64,000 nucleotides of DNA from Planctomycetota bacterium (GCA_002684655.1 NYVR01000030.1:1-64000), one strand, 5' to 3'; counted from the stretch's first letter, positions 1 through 8,291 are shown. Numbers and translations are program-made. Notes: generated by a model from the letters alone, not told the origin.

Positions 1-239
1 ACCTGTCGCCCTTTGGCGTCGAACGAAGCGCGCTCCTGGTGCTGGGCTGCGATGTTCGTCATCAGCCTCAGGTTGCGGAACAGTTCGTCTGGCGGCGCGG
101 TCACGTCGGTCGGCGAACGGAACGGCGAGAGGATGTCGCGCTCGGGATAGCCGCAGTCGAGAAGATCCTGGGACCTCGCTGGCGATGCGGCGCCGAAGAC
201 CGCGGCGGCGAACAACAGGATCTTGGTTACGAGAGGCAT
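1..239 (-). CDS. Exported protein of unknown function (N-terminal part, runs off left edge)
   Basis: The frame opens with ATG at 239 and stays open to the window edge, giving 79 residues. The N-terminus (MPLVTKILLFAAAVFGAASPARSQ, split here as MPLVTKILLF then AAAVFGAASPARSQ) is a typical Sec signal peptide with cleavage likely after ARS. The mature part seen so far starts with DLLDCGYPERDIL and is not a family I recognise. It lies 48 bases downstream of the DUF445 gene on the same strand, so the two may be cotranscribed. The C-terminus is missing. Confidence 0.65.
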   Translation of the reverse strand, partial: MPLVTKILLFAAAVFGAASPARSQDLLDCGYPERDILSPFRSPTDVTAPPDELFRNLRLMTNIAAQHQERASFDAKGRQ

Positions 240-287
240 GGGGACGCAGACTCCTAGTCGCGCGTTGGGGTGACGTAACGCTGAGGC

Positions 288-902
288 TTAGCCTCGCAGC
301 CAGAGGAAGCCGACCTGGGCCAGGCCGATGAGGACGCCGAGGACGCCGCCGAGCATGACGATCGCGCGGAGCTCCCGGTTGGCGACCTCCAGGATCAGCC
401 GCTCCAGCTTCAAGACTTCGAACGCTGCCACTTTCGTCGCCACGAGCTCGGGCACGTCGAGGCCCTTGCTGAGCCCCTTCTCGACCTCGTCGAGGACGGA
501 CTCGCGGTGCTCCATGATGCTGTTCGTGATCGACTGTTTGATGTCGGCGATGCGGTCCTCGGTGAGGAACCCGCCGATCAGCGGCAGGCTGCGCAGCTCC
601 TCGATCTTCGGCGCGAGGCCCCGGTCCAGCACCTTGCCGAGGATGCCGCCGAAGTCGAGCTTGTTGAGGCTCTTCAAGACGTCCTTCTGTTCGACGAGGT
701 GCTCGCCGACGACCCGACCGATCGCCTTGGCCAGCTCGGCTTGGCGGCGCGGGACGAGCCCGTGCAGCTTGAACAACAGCAGGCGGCGCGGCTTGATCGG
801 CCGGAAGATCATCTTCACAGCGAGCCAGTTGGTCGTCAGGCCGATCAGCCCTCCGATGGCGGGGATCGTGATCCAGGTCCAGAGGTCGAGAGCGGTCGGC
901 AT
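288..902 (-). CDS. DUF445-family membrane protein
   Basis: A 204-residue protein of the DUF445 (YheB/YtlB-like) family. A hydrophobic segment at about residues 8-28 is followed by the family-typical stretch containing NWLAVKMIFRP, with the Asn-Trp-Leu-Ala and Phe-Arg-Pro elements usual near the first membrane segment. A long amphipathic helical region covers about 50-175, and a C-terminal membrane segment lies at about 182-200. The family is widespread and of unknown function; it is often annotated as affecting spore or envelope properties. It is shorter than many DUF445 proteins, which often carry two copies of the repeat. It is divergent from the racemase gene, with 245 bases between the starts. 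Confidence 0.8.
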   Translation of the reverse strand: MPTALDLWTWITIPAIGGLIGLTTNWLAVKMIFRPIKPRRLLLFKLHGLVPRRQAELAKAIGRVVGEHLVEQKDVLKSLNKLDFGGILGKVLDRGLAPKIEELRSLPLIGGFLTEDRIADIKQSITNSIMEHRESVLDEVEKGLSKGLDVPELVATKVAAFEVLKLERLILEVANRELRAIVMLGGVLGVLIGLAQVGFLWLRG

Positions 903-1147
903 AGCGGGGCGAGAAGTATGAACACCGCGGACGGCTGGCTCAACGGCGCCGCGAGGCCCGCGCGTCGATTCCTGCTCGCGCGCCCTCTCGGGGAGGGGGC
1001 GTAGGGCGGCGACCCGCCGGATCGCCGTCCTCGGGCAGGCGTGGCGGGCGGTCCAAACGCAGCGCGCTGGGGGCCGCCAGCCTGCGCGCTGCTGTCGCGC
1101 CGCCTCTGTTTGCGGGCTCGCGCTCCAGCCCTGCTAGCATCACGAGC

Positions 1148-2152
1148 ATGCTGTCCTTCGAGCAGATGATCCAGGCGGTCGACTCCCACACCGCAGGCGA
1201 GCCGACGCGTGTCGTGACCGGCGGCCTACCTCAGATCCCTGGCGCCACGATGGTCGAGAAGCGCGACGCCTTGCAGCGTGACTATGACCACATCCGTCGC
1301 GCGCTGGTTCTTGAGCCGAGAGGGCACGACGCGGTCATCGTCGCCTACCTGCTGCCCCCGACCCGCGAGGACGCTGACTTGGGCGTCGTCTTCGTAAACG
1401 ACGCCGGCTACCTCGGCATGTGCGGCCACGGATCGATCGGGCTCGCGACGACGGCGGTGGCTATGGGAATGGTGAGGCCTATCGAGCCATATACGACGAT
1501 CCGACTCGATACGACAGTCGGGCTGGTCGAGTGCAAGGTTCGCGTGGAAGGCGGCCGGCCTAAGAGCGTGACGATCACGAACGTGCCATCCTTTCTCTAC
1601 CGACAACGCGTCGTGGTGCCGGTTTGCGGCTTCGGGAAGGTCGCGGTCGACATCGCATACGGCGGCAACTGGTTCGGCTTCGTGGAGGCAGAGCAGCTGG
1701 GCCTGACGGTCGAGAAGACGCACCTACCGGTCTTGATGCAGGCGGCGACCGCGGTCCGGGAGGCGCTAGTGCGCGAGGGTGTGCGCTGCGTCCATCCAGA
1801 CATCGGCACTGAGGACACGGTCGACCACATCAAGCTCTTCGTGCCGACGGACGGGGATCGCCCGGGGGCTCGTTCGCTGACGCTATGTCCGGGCACCGCA
1901 TACGACCGCTCACCTTGCGGTACGGGCACCTCCGCGAAGCTCGCGGTGGTGCATGCAAAAGGTGAGCTCGGCGTTGACGAGTGGTTCGACAGCGACAGCG
2001 TGTTGAAGACGAGGTTCCAGGCGCGCGTGCTCGGAACGACCAAGGTCGGCGAGTTCGACGCAGTGATCCCAGAGATCACTGGCTCAGCGTGGATCACAAG
2101 CATCGCGACCCACGTGATCGACCCCGACGACCCGTGTCGGTATGGGATCTGA
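1148..2152 (+). CDS. 4-hydroxyproline 2-epimerase / proline racemase family
   Basis: A 334-residue cytosolic enzyme of the proline racemase family, normal length. Both catalytic cysteines are present: Cys92 in MCGHGSIG and Cys257 in DRSPCGTGTSAKLA. Two cysteines mark racemases and epimerases, whereas trans-3-hydroxyproline dehydratases have Thr in place of one of them. The N-terminal VDSHTAGEPTRVV is also typical. The likely reaction is interconversion of trans-4-hydroxy-L-proline and cis-4-hydroxy-D-proline, the first step of hydroxyproline catabolism. No other hydroxyproline-pathway gene is nearby, so the substrate is inferred from family only. It converges with the FG-GAP gene 11 bases away. 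Confidence 0.85.
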   Translation: MLSFEQMIQAVDSHTAGEPTRVVTGGLPQIPGATMVEKRDALQRDYDHIRRALVLEPRGHDAVIVAYLLPPTREDADLGVVFVNDAGYLGMCGHGSIGLATTAVAMGMVRPIEPYTTIRLDTTVGLVECKVRVEGGRPKSVTITNVPSFLYRQRVVVPVCGFGKVAVDIAYGGNWFGFVEAEQLGLTVEKTHLPVLMQAATAVREALVREGVRCVHPDIGTEDTVDHIKLFVPTDGDRPGARSLTLCPGTAYDRSPCGTGTSAKLAVVHAKGELGVDEWFDSDSVLKTRFQARVLGTTKVGEFDAVIPEITGSAWITSIATHVIDPDDPCRYGI

Positions 2153-2163
2153 AGCTAGCTTGT

Positions 2164-3159
2164 CTACTTCGTCAGGTTCTCGTAGAGCCACGTGAACGAG
2201 GTTCGTTTTTGACGCGGCCGCAGCTCTTCGAGCTCTCGCTGCAGCGGCGCCCTTTCTTTGCGGAGCTCGTCTAGCTTCGGCTGGACCTCTTCGATCAGCG
2301 CCTGTGCTGCTGCCTCTTCGAGGCCTTCACCGGCCATATCAGCTTCTCGGTAGATCTCTTCTGAGCGCGCGTCTAGCGCCGCGATGCTCGCCGACAGCTC
2401 ATCGGCGCGCGCCGTCTCGGCGGCGGTCAGCTGGCGGGTCTTAGGGTCCCACACGGAATATCCGCCGACGATCAGGTCGAGGTCTCCGTCTTCGTCTAGA
2501 TCGACGGCGTCGGCGTGCAGCCCGACGTCAGGGCGCTTCGGCGCGCCGGCGGCGTCCTTGGTGCTCGGCGCGACCAACCAGCGCGGGGCGCCGAAGTCGG
2601 ACTCGCCTTCCCTGGTCCTGTTCAGGTAGACCGCCACGCCGGCGCCGCGGCCGCCGCCGTAAGGATCACCCATGCCGCTGACCATCAGGTCGAGCGCTCC
2701 GTCGCCGTTCCAGTCAACGGAGCGGATCGTCGCCACGGTGCAGGCGTCGCGCATCGGCTCACCTGCAGCCATGACGAGCTCGTTCTTAGTGGCGAACTTC
2801 GGCGCGCGGTTGGAGCCTGCGTTGCGGCGTAGGTAGATGTAGCCGCCTCGGTGGTCGCCGAGGACTAGGTCGAAGTCACCGTCCCGGTCGTAGTCGAACG
2901 CGATCGCCGAGGTCAGGTGTCCCTCTACGGGTGCGCCTCCTTCTGGGTCGCACCGGTCCGTTCGATCCCACTTCTCCTCGGCGAAGTTCCACCACGCGTT
3001 CATCACGATGCGGTCGCCTGCTCGGTCTAGGATGCCGACCGGCGGGAGGTAACCCGCGCGCTCTTGGTCCCAGTAGCTCACGTGCGGCGACCCGTCGTAG
3101 ATCCCGCAGACGATGTCGTCGTCGCCGTCTCCGTCGAAGTCCACGAACTGTGGACTCAT
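2164..3159 (-). CDS. FG-GAP/VCBS repeat protein, 3' part of a UGA-interrupted gene
   Basis: 331 codons from the first ATG after an in-frame UGA. Calcium-binding FG-GAP motifs of the Asp-x-Asp-x-Asp-Gly-Asp type recur near residues 8-18, 88-98, 148-158 and 221-231, as expected for a beta-propeller. The C-terminal 100 residues are a charged coiled coil ending in LYENLTK. On its own this piece lacks a signal peptide, although the family is exported; the signal is encoded by the frame just upstream (3169-3471). The codon frame is the same on both sides of the UGA, and the three codons between UGA and this ATG read Cys-Ile-Gly. I think it is one gene of about 435 codons, either read through the UGA or recently broken. 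Confidence 0.75.
   Translation of the reverse strand: MSPQFVDFDGDGDDDIVCGIYDGSPHVSYWDQERAGYLPPVGILDRAGDRIVMNAWWNFAEEKWDRTDRCDPEGGAPVEGHLTSAIAFDYDRDGDFDLVLGDHRGGYIYLRRNAGSNRAPKFATKNELVMAAGEPMRDACTVATIRSVDWNGDGALDLMVSGMGDPYGGGRGAGVAVYLNRTREGESDFGAPRWLVAPSTKDAAGAPKRPDVGLHADAVDLDEDGDLDLIVGGYSVWDPKTRQLTAAETARADELSASIAALDARSEEIYREADMAGEGLEEAAAQALIEEVQPKLDELRKERAPLQRELEELRPRQKRTSFTWLYENLTK
3137..3157 (-). promoter_or_regulatory. Stem-loop downstream of in-frame UGA, SECIS-like candidate
   Basis: In the mRNA, GUCCAC (bases 3155-3150) pairs perfectly with GUGGAC (3144-3139) around a five-base loop AGUUC. An A-U and a G-U pair lengthen the stem to 8 pairs. The loop begins 19 bases after the UGA and has G at its second position. 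As I recall the bacterial SECIS model, the apical loop lies roughly 16-37 bases after the UGA and has a G among its first two bases, so both hold. In E. coli fdhF the loop G and U are bases 23-24 counted from the U of UGA; here G and U are bases 24-25. There is no bulged U as in fdhF. Function is inferred. Confidence 0.4.
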
Positions 3160-3168
3160 TCCGATGCA

Positions 3169-3171
3169 TCA
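3169..3171 (-). other. In-frame UGA codon, possible selenocysteine or nonsense mutation
   Basis: The coding strand reads ...AAC AAC TGG TGA TGC ATC GGA ATG..., so the UGA sits between Asn-Asn-Trp and Cys-Ile-Gly-Met in an otherwise uninterrupted frame. If decoded as Sec it would form an adjacent Sec-Cys pair. UGA differs from both Cys codons by one base, so a Cys at this place in homologues would favour Sec, while a Trp or Arg would favour a point mutation. No frameshift is needed to join the two halves. Confidence 0.5.
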
Positions 3172-3471
3172 CCAGTTGTTGAAGTCGAGGCGCTTGCCGT
3201 CGACGTCTTGGACACGCTCCTCGGCGGCGAACGTGTTGTCTGCGCGTCGCCTCGCGACGGTCAGGTAGCCGCGCAGGTCGCCGATTACGACGTCGATCCG
3301 ACCGTCGTGGTCGAAGTCATAGGCGACGGGCGAAGGGTAGAGGCGTCCCTTGCCCGCCACCTTGTTGCCCGCTTGGAGCATGACAGGGGGCGCGAAGCGC
3401 TCGCCCTGCGCCAGCAGCGGGGCAAACATCGTGAGCCAGCACGCGAGAGAGAGAGCCGTTGTTTGGTTCAT
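3169..3471 (-). CDS. FG-GAP/VCBS repeat protein, 5' part with signal peptide, ends at in-frame UGA
   Basis: 100 codons from ATG at 3471. The N-terminus (MNQTTALSLACWLTMFAPL, then LAQGERF) is a Sec signal peptide, cleaved probably after LLAQ. It is followed by one FG-GAP motif, VAYDFDHDGRIDVVIGD. The frame then meets UGA, after which the same frame continues with further FG-GAP motifs (2164-3159). A 100-residue product would hold only one propeller blade, so it is unlikely to fold alone. The start was chosen for the signal peptide; an upstream ATG at 3540 would add 23 non-signal residues and overlap the divergent gene. Confidence 0.7.
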   Translation of the reverse strand: MNQTTALSLACWLTMFAPLLAQGERFAPPVMLQAGNKVAGKGRLYPSPVAYDFDHDGRIDVVIGDLRGYLTVARRRADNTFAAEERVQDVDGKRLDFNNW

Positions 3472-3538
3472 GGCGGTTCTTTTGGGTTCGATTGCGCCAG
3501 CATAGCGCCGCGCCTTGAGGGGGGTATGGTCAGCGCTC

Positions 3539-4327
3539 ATGCGGTGGGCGTGGGTAACGACTTGTTTCCTGGTCGGGTGCGTGAGCTTCCACCCGCGCAG
3601 CGCCTCCTGGCCTCAGGATGCCAGCGTCGGCGCCGACCGGAGTCCTGGGGCGGCGCCGGCGTCGGAGACCTCGCCGGGACCGTCGCCGTGGCGGGTGATC
3701 GGGCTTAGTCGGGAGGGCCGGCCGCTGCGGGTCCGGCGGCTGGGGACGGGGCCGCGTCGGGTGATCTGGGTAGGCGGGATCCACGGCAACGAGCGCGAGG
3801 GCGTCGTCTCCACCGCGGAGCTTCCGGCTGCCTTCGCCGCCGTCGCGGGGGCGCTCGACCGCGTGACGCTGACGATCCTCGAAGACATCAACCCGGACGG
3901 AACGGCGGCGAACACGCGCGGCAACGCCGCCGGCGTCGACCTCAACCGCAACTACCCTGCCCGCAACTTTCTCCCAGGTCCTACCTACGGCGCGCGTCCG
4001 CTCGATCAGCCGGAGGCTGAGGCGCTGCATGACCTCGTCTGCGACGTGCGTCCGCACCTCGTGATCGTCGCCCACAGCTGGCGCGGCGACCACTTCATCA
4101 ACTTCGACGGCCCCGCGGTGCGTCACGCGGAGTTGTTCTCGAAGCGATCAGGATACCGCGTGAAGCCGTCAGACCGGATCGCACCTACGCCTGGATCGTT
4201 GGGCTCTTGGGTCGGGCGGACGCTGCAGATCCCGATCCTCACCCTCGAGCACGAGCGCGGGTCAGATCCGCGGCGGTGCTGGGAGGCGACGCGGGAGGCG
4301 ATCCTAGCGGTGATCCTCTCGGCCTAG
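3539..4327 (+). CDS. M14-family zinc carboxypeptidase-like lipoprotein
   Basis: 262 residues. The N-terminus carries a lipobox, LVGC, with Cys14 as the lipidated residue. The core matches the M14/succinylglutamate desuccinylase-like fold: zinc ligands His82 and Glu85 in GGIHGNEREG, the substrate-binding Arg-Asn in DLNRNYPA (residues 135-142), a third zinc ligand His179 in IVAHSW, and the catalytic Glu237 in LTLEHERG. All catalytic residues are present. Closest functional model is MpaA-like murein peptide amidase, acting in the periplasm on peptidoglycan peptides, but the substrate is not proven. ATG 3539 is preferred over an in-frame TTG at 3515 because it places the signal at the N-terminus. 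Confidence 0.8.
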   Translation: MRWAWVTTCFLVGCVSFHPRSASWPQDASVGADRSPGAAPASETSPGPSPWRVIGLSREGRPLRVRRLGTGPRRVIWVGGIHGNEREGVVSTAELPAAFAAVAGALDRVTLTILEDINPDGTAANTRGNAAGVDLNRNYPARNFLPGPTYGARPLDQPEAEALHDLVCDVRPHLVIVAHSWRGDHFINFDGPAVRHAELFSKRSGYRVKPSDRIAPTPGSLGSWVGRTLQIPILTLEHERGSDPRRCWEATREAILAVILSA

Positions 4328-4362
4328 CGCGGCGCGTCGCTCGGTCGGACTAGCCGCCGCGC
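4327..4362. terminator. Possible bidirectional terminator hairpin between convergent genes
   Basis: GCGCGGCG (4327-4334) is perfectly complementary to CGCCGCGC (4355-4362), with a 20-base loop. It overlaps the 3' end of moaA and the stop codon of the peptidase gene. No T-run follows on either strand. Confidence 0.3.
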
Positions 4363-5372
4363 GTGTGCATCTCCAGGTGCGGGTTGGTGCGCATGTCGTC
4401 TGCTTGCGCGAGCGCGCCGCGATCGGGGATCCCTGCGCGGACTTCTGCGCCTCGGTCGGCTCTGTAGGACCACACGGCGCGCACGGCAGCGTCTAGCTCT
4501 GCGTCGGATGCGCCGCCGCGCAGCATCGCGCGTAGGTCATGTCCTTCTGCCGCGTAGAGGCAGGTGAACCACATACCGTCGGCGGTGAGCCGTGCCCGGT
4601 CACAGCTCGCGCAGAACGGACTGGTCACCGAGCTGATGACGCCGAACGTCGTGCCGTCAGGCAGCCGGAACCGCTCAGCTGGCGCGCTGTCGGACCTGGG
4701 CACCGCCGTGACGCCGCCGAAGTGGTCCCGGACGCGCTCCAGGATGCGCGCGCGAGAGAGGACCCGGTCCATTCGCCACCGGGTCGCGCCGCCGACGTCC
4801 ATATACTCGATGAACCGGATCTCGGCGTCCACGGAGCGCGCATACTCGATCAACTCTGGCAGCTCTCGGTCGTTGACGCCGTCGATCGCGACCGTGTCGA
4901 TCTTCGTGTGTCGAAACCCGGCGTCACGCGCTGCCGCGAGGCCTTCGAGCACGCGCGCCAAGTCGTTGCGTCGCGACAGCAGCGCGAAGGTCGTCGGGTC
5001 GAGTGAGTCGAGGCTGACCGTGAGGCGGTGGAGACCGGCGCGCTTCAGCGCGGCGGCGCGCTGTGCGAGCAGGACGCCGTTCGTCGTCATCGCGAGGTCT
5101 TTGATAGGCCGCTCGGCGAGCATGGCGATCAGCTTGTCCAGGTCCTGGCGCAGCAGCGGCTCACCGCCCGTGATCCGGACCTTATTGACCCCGGCTTCGA
5201 CGAATCGATCGACGAGGCGCATGATCTCCTCAAACGACAGCACGTCCGACTTCGGCAGCCACGAGTATTCCTCCTCCGGCATGCAGTAGTTGCAGCGCAG
5301 GTTGCACCGGTCGGTCACGGAGATGCGCAGGTTGCGCAGCGGCCGCCCCAGGTTGTCGGGCTCGGTGGACAT
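4350..5372 (-). CDS. moaA: GTP 3',8-cyclase, molybdenum cofactor biosynthesis
   Basis: 340 residues, normal for MoaA. This radical-SAM enzyme makes (8S)-3',8-cyclo-7,8-dihydroguanosine 5'-triphosphate from GTP, the first step of molybdopterin synthesis. The N-terminal cluster motif has Cys23, Cys27 and Cys30 (CNLRCNYC). The SAM-binding ITGGEPLL follows. The second 4Fe-4S site is formed by FCASCDRARLT and a Cys about 14 residues later (FTCLY). The protein ends in the conserved Gly-Gly dipeptide needed for activity. No moaC or other cofactor gene is in the window. Confidence 0.95.
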   Translation of the reverse strand: MSTEPDNLGRPLRNLRISVTDRCNLRCNYCMPEEEYSWLPKSDVLSFEEIMRLVDRFVEAGVNKVRITGGEPLLRQDLDKLIAMLAERPIKDLAMTTNGVLLAQRAAALKRAGLHRLTVSLDSLDPTTFALLSRRNDLARVLEGLAAARDAGFRHTKIDTVAIDGVNDRELPELIEYARSVDAEIRFIEYMDVGGATRWRMDRVLSRARILERVRDHFGGVTAVPRSDSAPAERFRLPDGTTFGVISSVTSPFCASCDRARLTADGMWFTCLYAAEGHDLRAMLRGGASDAELDAAVRAVWSYRADRGAEVRAGIPDRGALAQADDMRTNPHLEMHTRGG

Positions 5373-5433
5373 CTCAGGTTGGCGAGGATAGCAGCAGCGC
5401 CTGCGTTGTGAACGCCGGCGCCGTGGTCCGCGC

Positions 5434-7185
5434 TTAGTCCGGCAGACGCTCAGCGCGCTGGCGCAATCGCGCGATGCGGCGCTTCGACGCGGGCTGATTC
5501 GTCTGCGGGTCGATGGGCGGCTTCTCTAGGTCCAAGATGCGCTGGAGCGCGGCCGCGACGGCGTGACGAGTCGGCGGTGGTGTGCGTCGGTCGGCGAGCA
5601 GGTCGAGGAGGACCGCGGCGGCAGGGCCGCGTGGCTTGCGGACAAGCGCGTTCCAGAGCGGCGTTGGAAACGGCTCCTGCAGCAGCGCTGCGGCTAGCTG
5701 CGGGCCTGCCTTGCGGACGAGGTGCATCGACGCCGTGTCGACACGGTGGCGGCGCTGTTCGATCTCGCGTACGACGTTGTCGAGGTCTTCGCCGAACTCG
5801 TGTCCGAAGGCCAGCGTCAGCACGCGCTGCAAGATCTGGCCGTGGTTCTCGATGGGCTGGCACACGCCCCGACCGTTGTCGGCGATCTGCTCAAACTCGC
5901 TCGCTGTTAGCTCTCCGGCGTTCTCTGGGTTGGCGATCAGCGTGTGCACGAAGGAGCGCCCGTCGCGACACCACGCGCGGACGTCACGGAGGATGTTGCG
6001 CAGCTTTCGCGGATGGGATGGCGCGTCGCCTGCGAGCACGATCACGCGGCGCGCGTCGGGCCGCCACGTCTGCTTCATGGCAGCGGCGAGGCCCGCGTCC
6101 ACGGCTTCGGGGATGTCGTCGCCGCCGCCGGCGTTCACGAACTGGACGAAGTTGCTGGCGCGCCAGTGGTCACGTGTCAGCGGGATCTGGCGGATAAGGT
6201 AAGCCTCCCGTTTGCCGCGATCGCGGTAGGTGACTAAGCCGATCCTGGCGTCAGGGACGAGCGCGCGCAGTGCCTCACACATCCCGACGATGGTCGACTT
6301 GGTCTCCTCGATCGTGCTGGTCATCGACCCCGTGCTGTCGAAGACGAACATGATCTCCAGGCCGTTCGCTTTGAGCTCGGCGACGCGCTTCCGGAAGCCG
6401 GCAGAGCCGCGGTCAGCGACCGCCGCGCCGGCGTTGCCGCCTTGCCTTGCTCGTCCCCTGACTCTCAGCAGCGGGTTTTCGGCGATCTCGATCGGTCTCT
6501 GCTCGTCGTGACCGTTCACCACAGGGATCGGGTCGGGCGCTGCGAGAGGGTCAGTCTCTTCGACCTGCTCATCGCGCACCTCTTCAACGATGACCTCGGG
6601 CGGCGCGGGCGGACCGTCACCTGGCGGGCTGCCGTCTGTCGCCTCGAAGTTGATCGTCGCGACCTCCTGAGCCGCGCGGTCTTTTCGCGGCGCGTAGATC
6701 GCGATCATCAGGATCAACAGCGCGTGCAGTACGACCGAGAGGGCCAGCCATGGGGCTTCGCGCAGTCGCTGGACGAATAGGTCGGACAGGCTCTGGTCGT
6801 GGTAGCGCAGCGCCGAAGCGGCGGCTCTGATCCGTAAGATACGCCTCTGAGCGGCAGCTTGGCGCATGTCTGGCAGCGGCACGATGGCGGCGCTGCCGTC
6901 ATCGGGCGTGAGCACGAGGATCTCGTCGGCGAGCCCGACGCGATCGCCAGCGTGGAGGACCGCGCGGCAGACCCGCTCTTCGTTGTGTAGCACGCCTGCA
7001 TCGCTTCCAAGATCGGAGATCTCCACGTGTCCATCGACGATCTCAAGACGCGCGTGGTGGGGCGCCGCGTCTTGGATCTGCAGGTCGCACTCTTGTGCGC
7101 TGCCGAGCAGATATACGCGGCCTAGTTCGATGGCATGGCTCTCGCCACCCCATCGCAGCGCCCAGAGTTGGTGCCCAGCTTCCAC
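5434..7185 (-). CDS. FHA domain - transmembrane - von Willebrand factor A protein
   Basis: About 583 residues from GTG at 7185. Order: an FHA phosphothreonine-binding domain at about 8-95 (LLGSAQECDLQIQD, then HHARLEI and LGSDAGVLHNEERV); one membrane helix at about 146-166 (ALSVVLHALLILMIAIYA); a Pro/Glu-rich linker at about 180-235; a von Willebrand A domain from about 275 with the metal site FVFDSTGSM (Asp283) and GGGDDIPEAVDAG; and an alpha-helical C-terminal third with HEAT-like character. This places FHA inside and the vWA domain outside. The role is probably a scaffold or sensor at the membrane. An alternative ATG at 7254 would add 23 basic residues and leave only 8 bases to the divergent rsmD start, so I prefer the GTG. 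Confidence 0.8.
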   Translation of the reverse strand: MEAGHQLWALRWGGESHAIELGRVYLLGSAQECDLQIQDAAPHHARLEIVDGHVEISDLGSDAGVLHNEERVCRAVLHAGDRVGLADEILVLTPDDGSAAIVPLPDMRQAAAQRRILRIRAAASALRYHDQSLSDLFVQRLREAPWLALSVVLHALLILMIAIYAPRKDRAAQEVATINFEATDGSPPGDGPPAPPEVIVEEVRDEQVEETDPLAAPDPIPVVNGHDEQRPIEIAENPLLRVRGRARQGGNAGAAVADRGSAGFRKRVAELKANGLEIMFVFDSTGSMTSTIEETKSTIVGMCEALRALVPDARIGLVTYRDRGKREAYLIRQIPLTRDHWRASNFVQFVNAGGGDDIPEAVDAGLAAAMKQTWRPDARRVIVLAGDAPSHPRKLRNILRDVRAWCRDGRSFVHTLIANPENAGELTASEFEQIADNGRGVCQPIENHGQILQRVLTLAFGHEFGEDLDNVVREIEQRRHRVDTASMHLVRKAGPQLAAALLQEPFPTPLWNALVRKPRGPAAAVLLDLLADRRTPPPTRHAVAAALQRILDLEKPPIDPQTNQPASKRRIARLRQRAERLPD

Positions 7186-7262
7186 GTGCCTATGTTTTAT
7201 CGTGGCCGCGCGGTCCGTGTCACAGTTGCGCCGAAGCGATCTGCCTGGGACCATCGGCCTAC

Positions 7263-7946
7263 ATGAGCCTGCGCATAATCGGTGGCGAATACGGTGGAAG
7301 GAGTCTCAAGACCGTGCGCGGCATGGGTACCCGCCCCTTGCTCGGGCAAGTCCGCGAAGCCGTCTTCAACATTCTCGGGGACCGCATAGAAGGCGCCTTC
7401 GTCTGGGACTTGTTCGCAGGCACGGGCGCCTCAGGGATGGAGTCCCTCTCGAGGGGCGCAGCGCGGGTCTTATTCGTAGAGAAGAACGGCAAGGCGCTCG
7501 ATATCCTCAAGGGCAACCTCCACTCCTTGGGAGGGGGCGCTGAGGACAGGAGCGTGGTGGTCCGCGCAGACGCCTGGGACCCGCCAGTGATGCATCGGTC
7601 GCTCTTCGGGGCCGCTCGAGGAGACGCGGACGACGACGCGCCGAGCGACGTCGAGGTCGCGCCGGACGTGATCTTCCTCGACCCGCCATACGCCATGGTC
7701 GCGGAAGACCCGGTCAAGTCGTTGGCGCGCGCGCGCCGGCTCCTAGACCGCGTCGACGAGCGCGGCTGCGTGCTCTTTCACTTCGAGAGCGGCGTGCTCG
7801 ACGAAGACGACTTCGACGAGGACCTGGACGTCGACCTTCGCGAGTGGGGCTCGAGCGTCATCGCGATGCTCTGGCGCAAAGGGCAGGCGCCCGAGGCCGT
7901 GGCGAAGCGCAAGGCCAAGGCTCAGCCCAAAGAAGCCGACGCGTAG
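7263..7946 (+). CDS. rsmD: 16S rRNA (guanine(966)-N2)-methyltransferase RsmD
   Basis: 227 residues. Typical RsmD N-terminus (MSLRIIGGEYGGRSL), followed by RPLLGQVREAVFNIL, a SAM-binding motif WDLFAGTGASGMESLSRGA, and the catalytic DPPY of amino-methyltransferases (VIFLDPPYAMV). It modifies G966 of 16S rRNA in the small-subunit head. A Lys-rich tail (KRKAKAQPKEADA) extends the usual length by about 30 residues. The start at 7263 was chosen because the family N-terminus begins there. Confidence 0.9.
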   Translation: MSLRIIGGEYGGRSLKTVRGMGTRPLLGQVREAVFNILGDRIEGAFVWDLFAGTGASGMESLSRGAARVLFVEKNGKALDILKGNLHSLGGGAEDRSVVVRADAWDPPVMHRSLFGAARGDADDDAPSDVEVAPDVIFLDPPYAMVAEDPVKSLARARRLLDRVDERGCVLFHFESGVLDEDDFDEDLDVDLREWGSSVIAMLWRKGQAPEAVAKRKAKAQPKEADA

Positions 7947-8291
7947 CTCGATTCGAAGATCCTCGCCCCGCAGCGCGCGCGTTCGTCGACCCGGGGTGCC
8001 TGCGATCAACCGGATTGAGGCAAATAATTGGCTCGAATGGCTTTAGGTGTTCAAGGCGAGGCTTTTAGCCGCCGCACACAGGGCCTCGGGGCTCGCGACG
8101 TTGGGCCGCCGGCGACCGCGTGACGGGTCCGCCGCCGGGCACCGGGCGCGGCGAACCCGCGGGAGCACCGGGGCAGCAGAGTGTCGGTCTGGGACGCCTT
8201 GTAGGGGCGTGGTCAAGCGGGTCGATCCCTGGAGCCGATAGAGGCTTAGCTCGGCGCGCCTGTGCCGATCCACTGCAAACGAGGTAGGAGC
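7947..8291. other. Intergenic region, no protein gene seen; possible structured leader
   Basis: 345 bases between rsmD and a small gene. It holds an AT-rich island at about 8016-8042, unusual in this DNA and a plausible promoter area. A hairpin-forming segment follows at about 8054-8072 (GGCGAGGCT, short loop, AGCCGCC), then GC-rich sequence in which CACCGGG occurs twice. I could not match it to 6S, SRP, tmRNA or RNase P RNA. It may be the 5' leader of the small gene. Confidence 0.3.

Noticed and set aside
8051-8240. Known housekeeping RNA (6S, SRP, tmRNA or RNase P)
   Set aside because: The conserved cores I know for these RNAs (for example the GGAAG..AGCAG element of SRP RNA) are not present.
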